A stretch of 5,411 nt of DNA from JAZNGX01 sp045576675. Its GTDB lineage: Bacteria > Bacillota > Clostridia > Monoglobales > Firm-18. Below the pieces are notes generated by a model. That model saw only the letters and a list, made by a program, of their open reading frames with translations, made no database searches and was not told the DNA's origin. Within the stretch, counting starts at the first letter, position 1. Each line of letters starts with the position of its first letter. This document shows positions 1 to 4,526 of the stretch, in pieces. The stretch lies in contig JAZNGX010000115.1 in the NCBI GenBank assembly GCA_045576675.1, positions 1 to 5,411 on the forward strand. The letters are read 5' to 3'. The translations under genes were made by a program, and so were the position numbers.

Positions 1-141
1 CTCGTGCATACCGTCCAAGTTATCGGACGAGTAGTAATTAAGGGCAAATGAATCAGCCTGATTTTAGGCTAAAATCCAACTCTTGATATTCATATTTTGC
101 TTGAAAGGAAATTCTATTTACACAAAATTCGCCGGGGTGCC
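1..141 (+). other. 3' part of an unidentified plus-strand transcription unit, possibly a structured RNA
   Basis: No gene is recognisable here, but the strong plus-strand terminator just downstream implies a transcript coming from the left. Bases 12-16 can pair with 25-29. Bases 44-53 can pair with 88-100, leaving a three-base bulge at 93-95. Inside that stem lie two mutually exclusive hairpins: 55-59 with 66-70, or the perfect 7-bp stem 60-66 with 70-76 closed by a three-base loop. All three plus frames hit a stop by base 51 (stops at 32-34, 39-41 and 49-51), so a coding sequence could only be ending here, and none of the three short tails is recognisable to me. It may be the 3' untranslated region of an upstream gene, the 3' part of a small RNA, or a copy of a dispersed intergenic repeat. 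I could not match it to tmRNA, RNase P RNA, SRP RNA, T-box or any riboswitch I know. Pairings were found by eye, not by energy calculation. Confidence 0.35.
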
Positions 142-174
142 TATCTGGCCGTTTACTCGGTCAGATATTTTTTT
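142..174 (+). terminator. Rho-independent terminator of the upstream plus-strand transcript
   Basis: Bases 142-151 pair with 158-167 in a 10-bp stem with one G-U pair and a six-base loop, followed at once by seven T residues (168-174). This is a textbook intrinsic terminator in the plus direction. On the minus strand no T run follows the hairpin, so it should not end the patatin-like transcript. The right arm and T run lie inside the last codons of the convergent patatin-like gene, whose stop codon falls in the loop, so the two transcripts overlap by about 20 bases at their 3' ends. Confidence 0.8.
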
Positions 175-1004
175 AAGTCATTTATAACAGAATTTGCAGT
201 ATCAAATCCAATGTTGTACATTTCAATAAGCTTTTCCTTGTCAGACTCTGTTCGATTGTAATTTAACGGTTCGTGAGGAGCTATTACAAATGCCTTGCCT
301 GATTTTTCTGCTTCAAAAAGCCTTTCAAGGCATGCATTATAGTTTGCGTATCTGTTTTCCAGTGCATTTGCAAAATCATCACTGTATTTATAGATTTTTC
401 GTAATAGCTTAATTGATTTACTTTTCTTTTTCCGGTATTCACGATGACGAGTTAAAATAACTATATTCTTTTCACATCCGTTTTGAATTGCATATTCAAA
501 AGGAATTGAGTCGGCAATGCCACCATCCATATATTTATTTCCGTTAATTTCAATTGGTGGAAACATTATTGGCAGGGCACAGGTTGCACGAAGTGTATCA
601 AATGCTGTGTCATCAGCAGTAACGGCTATGTATTCAGGTTTACCTGTTTCGTAATTTGTCACTGCTGCAAGAACTTCACCATCAAATCTTCCGAGTGCAT
701 CAAAGTCATATTTACAATAGATGTTTGGAATATCATCAAAAACGAATTTCATATTATAATAGCTTTTATTATTTTTGTCAAATAAGTATCTAAGCCCCAT
801 ATATCTTTTGTCTGGCATATATGTAGTATAAACCTGATAATTTCTGCCGCGCTGTCCTGAAGCATAAGAAACACCACTGCTTATACCTGCTGATGTGCCA
901 ATTATATAATTTGCTTTAATATCATTGTCCATAAGTACGTCAAGTACACCGGTGGTAAATAAAGTTCTGCTTGCACCGCCCTCTAAAACTAATCCAATTT
1001 TCAT
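153..1004 (-). CDS. Patatin-like phospholipase family protein (YjjU/RssA-like)
   Basis: Predicted serine lipid acyl hydrolase of the patatin-like family, 283 residues, with no signal peptide or membrane segment, so probably cytoplasmic or membrane-peripheral. The family marks are in order: the glycine-rich oxyanion segment LVLEGGASR at residues 5-13, the nucleophile elbow GTSAG at 36-40 with Ser38 as nucleophile, and the catalytic aspartate in MDGG at Asp160. These residues form the Ser-Asp dyad known for patatins. The segment around 139-150 (RATCALPIMFPP) also matches the conserved 'ASxAxPxxFPP' region of the family. The C-terminal third (from about 185) is basic and charged and is not informative. 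The ATG at 1002-1004 is chosen as start because AAGGTG lies six bases upstream; a GTG at 1011-1013 would sit inside that ribosome-binding site. The gene is transcribed divergently from the isomerase homologue, apparently alone. The substrate cannot be told from sequence: phospholipid or lysophospholipid is likely by family. Fold and catalytic class are secure, the physiological role is not. Confidence 0.9.
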   Translation of the reverse strand: MKIGLVLEGGASRTLFTTGVLDVLMDNDIKANYIIGTSAGISSGVSYASGQRGRNYQVYTTYMPDKRYMGLRYLFDKNNKSYYNMKFVFDDIPNIYCKYDFDALGRFDGEVLAAVTNYETGKPEYIAVTADDTAFDTLRATCALPIMFPPIEINGNKYMDGGIADSIPFEYAIQNGCEKNIVILTRHREYRKKKSKSIKLLRKIYKYSDDFANALENRYANYNACLERLFEAEKSGKAFVIAPHEPLNYNRTESDKEKLIEMYNIGFDTANSVINDLKKYLTE

Positions 1005-1010
1005 ATAAAT

Positions 1011-1016
1011 CACCTT
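1011..1016 (-). promoter_or_regulatory. Shine-Dalgarno sequence that sets the patatin-like start
   Basis: On the minus strand AAGGTG is followed by six bases and then ATG (1002-1004). The GTG that opens the longer reading frame (1011-1013) is part of this site, so the longer frame would lack its own ribosome-binding site. This supports starting at residue MKIGLVLEGG. Confidence 0.7.
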
Positions 1017-1020
1017 AAAT

Positions 1021-1049
1021 ATTTTATAACATTAATTATCAATTGTCAA
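1021..1049 (-). promoter_or_regulatory. Probable sigma-A promoter of the patatin-like gene
   Basis: Read on the minus strand: TTGACA (1044-1049), a 17-bp spacer, and TAAAAT (1021-1026), a perfect -35 and a 5-of-6 match to the -10 consensus. The predicted start of transcription is about base 1014-1016, giving an mRNA leader of only about 10-12 bases that barely includes the Shine-Dalgarno sequence. An alternative weaker promoter further upstream (TTGTCA at 1092-1097 with TATTAA 17 bp downstream) would give a longer leader. Confidence 0.65.
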
Positions 1050-1090
1050 ATGGGAAATATTTATATTATTAATATGTAAAAAATAATGCA

Positions 1091-1119
1091 TTGACAAATC
1101 CGTTATAATTTGGTACAGT
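1091..1119 (+). promoter_or_regulatory. Probable sigma-A promoter (extended -10) of the isomerase homologue
   Basis: TTGACA (1091-1096), a 17-bp spacer and TACAGT (1114-1119), with TG one base before the -10 (1111-1112) forming an extended -10 element. The predicted start is near 1126, giving a leader of about 25 bases. A consensus TATAAT at 1104-1109 is also present, but it sits only 7 bp after the -35 and has no good -35 of its own. No operator or riboswitch is evident in the short leader. Confidence 0.65.
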
Positions 1120-1149
1120 ATATATATAAATAATAAGGAGGTAACAAAT

Positions 1150-1722
1150 ATGAAAACCGTTAAAAATAAACAGATTCTTGTTGGTGCAGACTTTGCCGGT
1201 ATGCCTCTTAAGGATGCTGTTGTTGCACATCTTAAAGAAAAAGGCTGGGAAGTTACTGATGTAGGCGTTAAAGTTGATTCAGATCCCAACGATACAGATT
1301 TAATGTTCCACAGAGTTGGCTTAAGAGTTGGCTCAATGATTTCAGAAGGTGAGTTTGAAAGAGCATTGCTTTTCTGTGGTACAGGTATGGGTATACATAT
1401 TGCTGCAAGCAAATGTCCTCACGTTCATGCCGGTGTTGTTGAAAGTGTACCTGCTGCACTTAGAGCTATCACAGGTAATGGCGTTAATGTTCTTGCTATG
1501 GGTGCTTTCTATGTTGCTCCTGCTATGGGTTGCGATATTGCTGATGCTTACCTTAACGCAGAGCTTGGCACAGGCTATGAATGGTGGAAGAACTTCTATG
1601 AGTTCCACAAGCTTGCTATTGATGAGCTTGAAGCTTTTGATTATGAAGAGTACAAGAAGAATGGCTTTAAGGTTAACAAATTAGGTGATTATCCATTAAA
1701 GCTTGAGAAAAAACTTGACTAA
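1150..1722 (+). CDS. RpiB/LacA/LacB-family sugar-phosphate isomerase homologue, divergent active site
   Basis: Predicted cytoplasmic aldose-ketose phosphate isomerase fold, 190 residues, longer than typical RpiB (about 150). Family marks: the N-terminal strand and loop VGADFAGMPLK (residues 11-21), equivalent to the G-x-D-H-x-G motif of RpiB; FCGTGMGIHIAASK (75-88), with Cys76 aligning with the catalytic cysteine and the GTGMG loop; and GVNVLAMG (111-118), aligning with the conserved NVLAFG region. Differences: the histidine after Asp14 is Phe15, and the histidine that precedes NVLA by four positions in E. coli RpiB is Gly here (GNGVNVLA). Residues 141-190 extend the C-terminus with aromatic and charged residues (GYEWWKNFYEF). 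Phosphate-contacting arginines of RpiB in that region are not clearly conserved. The start is well supported: AAGGAGGT at 1135-1142, seven bases before ATG. Two stop codons follow in tandem. It is monocistronic, between its own promoter and terminator. The family is secure; the substrate is unknown and I would not call it ribose-5-phosphate isomerase. It could act on another sugar phosphate, such as a tetrose, hexose or deoxysugar phosphate. Confidence 0.85.
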   Translation: MKTVKNKQILVGADFAGMPLKDAVVAHLKEKGWEVTDVGVKVDSDPNDTDLMFHRVGLRVGSMISEGEFERALLFCGTGMGIHIAASKCPHVHAGVVESVPAALRAITGNGVNVLAMGAFYVAPAMGCDIADAYLNAELGTGYEWWKNFYEFHKLAIDELEAFDYEEYKKNGFKVNKLGDYPLKLEKKLD

Positions 1723-1730
1723 TAAATATT

Positions 1731-1765
1731 AAAAACCGCAACAGAAAATCTGCTGCGGTTTTTTT
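1731..1765 (+). terminator. Rho-independent terminator of the isomerase homologue
   Basis: Bases 1733-1740 pair with 1754-1761 and 1742-1744 with 1750-1752, around a single A/C mismatch (1741/1753) and a five-base loop, followed by a T run ending at 1765. The A run at 1731-1735 gives a T run on the minus strand, so it could also act as a second stop for the convergent antiporter transcript. Confidence 0.85.
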
Positions 1766-1771
1766 GTACAC

Positions 1772-1803
1772 AAAAAGGTAGCTGTCGTATTTGACAGCTA
1801 CCT
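1772..1803 (-). terminator. Rho-independent terminator of the NhaC-family gene
   Basis: A perfect 11-bp inverted repeat (1776-1786 with 1793-1803) with a six-base loop. On the minus strand it is followed by a T run read from the A residues at 1772-1776. It begins six bases beyond the antiporter stop codon. The plus strand also has a T run after the stem (1806-1810), so weak activity in the other direction is possible. Confidence 0.85.
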
Positions 1804-1809
1804 GATTTT

Positions 1810-3426
1810 TCAAGAAACTCTTTTGTCTTTTGTTAAGTTTTTAATTACAAACAATGTTACAACTGTAAGTATCGCACCAATTGGTAACAGGATAAATGCA
1901 CTTTGTACAACTGCTGCAAGTAAATAAATTACAAAAGAGATAAGTGCAACAGTTATAGCGTAAGGTAACTGTGTTGATACGTGATTGATGTGATTTGACT
2001 GACTGCCTGCTGATGACATAATTGTCGTATCAGAAATCGGTGAGCAGTGGTCACCGCAAACTGCACCTGCAAGACAAGCAGAAACACCAATTATTAACAG
2101 TTCACTTGTAGGATCAAATATTGCTGTAACAATCGGAATAAGGATACCAAATGTTCCCCATGATGTACCTGTTGAGAACGCAAGCACGCAAGCAACAATG
2201 AATATAATAGCAGGTAAGAAGTTAGCAAGACCTGCAGCTGCTGAGTCCATAAGCATTTCAACGAATTCAGCTGCACCTAATAGACCTGTCATATTCTTAA
2301 GTGCTGTAGCAAATGTAAGAATAAGTATAGCAGGAACCATTGCTATAAAGCCTTTTGGAATACATTCCATAGCTTCTTTGAATGTAATAACTCTTCTTGC
2401 AATTAAATAAATAATTGTGATTATAAGAGCAAGAATTGCACCCCAAGGCAAACCAACAGTTGCATCAGTGTTACCGAAAGCTGTAATAAAGTCATCACCT
2501 GAGAAGAATCCACCGACATAGATTAAACCTATAATACAAAGAATTACTAGTACGATTACAGGGAATATAAGGTCAATTACGCGACCTCTTGGATTCTCAG
2601 ATTCTGCAATTTCTTCTGACTGTTCTTCTTTTCCGCTTGTGAACAAATCGCCTTTGGTCATAGCGTTAAATTCGTGAAGCTTCATTGGGCCGTATTCAAA
2701 CTTCATTAAAGTGATTGTAATTATAAATACAAATGTTAACAAAGAATAGAAGTTGTATGGAATAGCACGAACGAAAAGTTCAATGCCTGAATATCCTGTA
2801 CCTTCTGTAAACTCAGCTACAGCAGCTGCCCAGGACGAAACGGGAGCTATCATACATATAGGTGCTGCAGTTGCATCTATTAAGTATGCAAGCTTTGCAC
2901 GTGAAATATTGTGTCTGTCAGTTACAGGACGCATAACGCCACCAACTGTTAAGCAGTTGAAATAGTCATCAATGAAAATTAATATACCTAATACAAATGT
3001 AGCAAACATTGCACCAACACGTGTTTTGATATGTACCTGTGCCCAACGACCAAATGCAGCTGAACCGCCCGCCTTGTTAACAAGAGCAACAATTGCACCT
3101 AAAATAACAAGGAATATAAATATTCCGGCTGTGCCTGATACTGCGGCTATAATACCCTCGTTAAGAACATTGTCAAGGGCAGCTACCGGGTGCCAGTTTG
3201 CAGATAAAAGACCACCCAAAACTATACCGATAAACAGTGATGAATAAACTTCTTTTGTGATAAGAGCTAGTGCGATTGCAACAAGCGGTGGAACTAATGC
3301 CCAAAATGTAGCATAAAGGTTGCTTGTTGGTTCTTCACCTGTTGCAAAAACAATAACTGACAAAGCCAGTAAAAGTAATGTTGCAACAATGAAGGTTAAA
3401 ATGTTTTTCTTGTTAAAAAGTTTCAT
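1810..3426 (-). CDS. NhaC-family Na+/H+ antiporter
   Basis: Integral membrane secondary transporter of the NhaC family, 538 residues, expected to exchange Na+ for H+ across the cytoplasmic membrane; some relatives couple Na+ and H+ to organic anions (malate/lactate exchange by MleN), so the exact substrate is open. About a dozen hydrophobic segments are visible, starting with residues 8-29. Conserved polar patches typical of the family lie within them: FIDDYFNCLTVGG (151-163), RPVTDRHNISRAK (166-178), STGTSWGTFGILIPI (418-432) and GDHCSPISDTTIMSSAGS (458-475). The paired Asp153-Asp154 and the Asp/His/Ser-rich 458-475 segment are plausible ion-binding elements by family analogy. A hydrophilic, acidic loop (about 245-282, with EEQSEEIAESE) separates the two halves and is probably cytoplasmic. 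The length exceeds the roughly 460-residue classic NhaC proteins, the extra being an N-terminal hydrophobic segment plus this loop. The start is supported by AGGAGGT at 3432-3438, five bases before ATG. The gene has its own promoter and terminator, 72 bases after the EamA gene. Confidence 0.92.
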   Translation of the reverse strand: MKLFNKKNILTFIVATLLLLALSVIVFATGEEPTSNLYATFWALVPPLVAIALALITKEVYSSLFIGIVLGGLLSANWHPVAALDNVLNEGIIAAVSGTAGIFIFLVILGAIVALVNKAGGSAAFGRWAQVHIKTRVGAMFATFVLGILIFIDDYFNCLTVGGVMRPVTDRHNISRAKLAYLIDATAAPICMIAPVSSWAAAVAEFTEGTGYSGIELFVRAIPYNFYSLLTFVFIITITLMKFEYGPMKLHEFNAMTKGDLFTSGKEEQSEEIAESENPRGRVIDLIFPVIVLVILCIIGLIYVGGFFSGDDFITAFGNTDATVGLPWGAILALIITIIYLIARRVITFKEAMECIPKGFIAMVPAILILTFATALKNMTGLLGAAEFVEMLMDSAAAGLANFLPAIIFIVACVLAFSTGTSWGTFGILIPIVTAIFDPTSELLIIGVSACLAGAVCGDHCSPISDTTIMSSAGSQSNHINHVSTQLPYAITVALISFVIYLLAAVVQSAFILLPIGAILTVVTLFVIKNLTKDKRVS

Positions 3427-3462
3427 TATGTACCTCCTAAATTGTTCTTTGGTTTGTGCAAA

Positions 3463-3508
3463 ATGTTAAATTTATGTTAACATACACACGGAATATTGTC
3501 AAGACAAT
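3463..3508. promoter_or_regulatory. Candidate operator elements at the antiporter promoter
   Basis: Two symmetric or repeated elements sit on the promoter. The inverted repeat ATTGTC-AA-GACAAT (3495-3508) covers the -35. The heptamer ATGTTAA occurs twice (3463-3469 and 3474-3480), 11 bp apart, which is about one helical turn, covering the -10 and the predicted start. Either could bind a repressor or activator. In AT-rich DNA such short repeats also arise by chance, and TTGACAA is simply a good -35, so this is tentative. Confidence 0.25.
3474..3502 (-). promoter_or_regulatory. Probable sigma-A promoter of the NhaC-family gene, overlapping the EamA stop codon
   Basis: Read on the minus strand: TTGACA (3497-3502), a 17-bp spacer and TAACAT (3474-3479), with TG placed as an extended -10. 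The -35 hexamer contains the TGA stop codon of the EamA gene (3499-3501). Predicted transcription start is near 3467, giving a leader of about 40 bases. No terminator is visible between the two genes, so the antiporter may be read both from here and by read-through. Confidence 0.65.
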
Positions 3509-4416
3509 TTTCTGCTTTTTTCTGGTAATTGCACTAAAATAATTGCAACAAACATAAGAATGCACCCTGTGATTTCCTTTGCAGAGAGTGCACCGCCTGT
3601 AAGCTCCCAACCAAGTGCGATAAGAACAACAGTTGTAAGAGTTGCAAAAACTGATTCAAGACTCATAATAATAGATGCAGAAGTGGGGTCTGTGTATTTT
3701 TGTCCAACTATCTGAAGGGTATATGCAACACCACAAGACATTATTCCTGAGTATCCTATAGAAGCCCAGCAGTTTAGTACGTTATCAAGCTTTGGAATAT
3801 CGTCAAAAAGCATCCAAATTATGTTGATTAGACCACAAACAAAAAATTGTGTAAAAGCCAGCTTAACTCCATCAACTTGTGGTGAAAAATGGTCGATTGC
3901 AATAATGTGAAAAGAAAAAACAATGGCACATATAGCTGTTAATATGTCACCTATATTAATTGACGCACCTGGTTCAACGCACATAAGATACATTCCGCAA
4001 ACGGCGATAATAACTGAAATTACTATCACAGCTCGTGGCTTTTTACCCAGAAACAAGCCGATTATTGGAACTATTATCATATACATTGCTGTTATAAAGC
4101 CTGATTTTCCGGGGCTTGTATAAATCATACCGGCAGTTTGAAGTGTGGTAGCTATGCATAAAAGAACTCCGCATATTGTGCCGCCTACAATTAGTTTTTT
4201 GTTAAAACCCTGAATTACAGTACCATTTCGTTTTTTTGTATTGTCAAGCAATAGAATAACAGGTATTAAAACTATAGCCCCGAGCATACATCTGATTCCG
4301 TTGAATGCGATTGGTGATATTTCTTCAACTCCCTTGCTTTGTGCTATAAATGAAGCTCCCCAAACAAATGCAGTGAGAAGAAGTATGAGGTTACCTTTAA
4401 GTTTTGTCCTGTGCAT
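3499..4416 (-). CDS. EamA/DMT-superfamily transporter (10-TMS drug/metabolite type)
   Basis: Membrane transporter of the drug/metabolite superfamily, 305 residues, matching the usual size of two tandem five-helix EamA repeats (about 10-155 and 157-297). Supporting segments: the first helix LILLLTAFVWGASFIAQ (10-26), with the W-G-x-x-F pattern common at the start of EamA repeats; the YTSPGKSGFITAMYMIIVPI segment (99-118) at the end of repeat one; and TSASIIMSLESVFATLTTVVL (245-265) near the end of repeat two, matching the family's conserved 'A..l..lepvfa.l' helix. The last helix ends at LVQLPEK (294-300). Such proteins usually export amino acids, metabolites or drugs; the substrate cannot be inferred. 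An in-frame ATG at 4435-4437 would add seven residues but has no ribosome-binding site and lies almost at the predicted transcription start. ATG at 4414-4416 has AGGAG eight bases upstream and is preferred. Several cysteines lie in predicted helices, with no known meaning. Confidence 0.9.
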   Translation of the reverse strand: MHRTKLKGNLILLLTAFVWGASFIAQSKGVEEISPIAFNGIRCMLGAIVLIPVILLLDNTKKRNGTVIQGFNKKLIVGGTICGVLLCIATTLQTAGMIYTSPGKSGFITAMYMIIVPIIGLFLGKKPRAVIVISVIIAVCGMYLMCVEPGASINIGDILTAICAIVFSFHIIAIDHFSPQVDGVKLAFTQFFVCGLINIIWMLFDDIPKLDNVLNCWASIGYSGIMSCGVAYTLQIVGQKYTDPTSASIIMSLESVFATLTTVVLIALGWELTGGALSAKEITGCILMFVAIILVQLPEKSRKLS

Positions 4417-4424
4417 TAAGCTCA

Positions 4425-4429
4425 CTCCT
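4425..4429 (-). promoter_or_regulatory. Shine-Dalgarno sequence that sets the EamA start
   Basis: On the minus strand AGGAG is followed by eight bases and ATG (4414-4416). The longer frame starting at 4437 would place this site inside the coding region, with only AT-rich sequence before its own ATG. Confidence 0.75.
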
Positions 4430-4446
4430 ATAAACATAATGCTAAT

Positions 4447-4475
4447 ATTTTATATTATTTTTTATATGCAGTCAA
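4447..4475 (-). promoter_or_regulatory. Probable sigma-A promoter of the EamA transporter gene
   Basis: Read on the minus strand: TTGACT (4470-4475), a 17-bp spacer and TAAAAT (4447-4452), each a 5-of-6 match. Predicted transcription start is near 4440, about 24 bases before the chosen ATG. It lies just after the anti-sigma terminator, which argues that the EamA gene is a separate transcription unit. Confidence 0.65.
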
Positions 4476-4488
4476 GAAAAATTTATAT

Positions 4489-4522
4489 TAAAAATTAAAA
4501 TGCACCGCCTTATGACGGTGCA
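4489..4522 (-). terminator. Rho-independent terminator of the anti-sigma gene
   Basis: Bases 4501-4507 pair perfectly with 4516-4522 (TGCACCG with CGGTGCA) around an eight-base loop. On the minus strand the stem is followed by TTTTAATTTTT. It starts four bases after the stop codon of the anti-sigma gene and ends before the EamA promoter. Confidence 0.8.
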
Positions 4523-4526
4523 GGAT

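Noticed and set aside
48..86. Short plus-strand ORF (12 codons) that could be a leader peptide.
   Set aside because: Too short to support, its only purine-rich site (AAGGG) is about three bases from the ATG, and no plus-strand gene follows that it could attenuate.
131..141. GCCGGGGTGCC resembles the first conserved block of a TPP riboswitch.
   Set aside because: The following GGCTGAGA-type block and the rest of the aptamer are absent, and a terminator begins immediately instead.
142..167. The hairpin as a terminator for the patatin-like gene.
   Set aside because: On the minus strand the stem is followed by GC-rich sequence and not by a T run.
1005..1013. GTG start giving a 286-residue patatin-like protein.
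   Set aside because: The GTG is part of the Shine-Dalgarno sequence of the ATG at 1004, and the extra residues are not part of the family's conserved start.
1032..1412. A 126-codon minus-strand frame overlapping the isomerase homologue.
   Set aside because: It runs antisense to a well-supported gene, its sequence is low in family-like features, and it has no ribosome-binding site I could support.
1349..1684. A 111-codon plus-strand frame inside the isomerase homologue.
   Set aside because: Leucine- and serine-rich shadow of the real gene in another frame.
1810..4416. The EamA and NhaC-family genes as one sodium-linked operon or system.
   Set aside because: Each has a good promoter of its own and no shared substrate clue; read-through is possible but a functional unit is not supported by sequence alone.
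4417..4437. Upstream ATG adding seven residues to the EamA transporter.
   Set aside because: No ribosome-binding site, and it lies within a few bases of the predicted transcription start; the downstream ATG has a good site.
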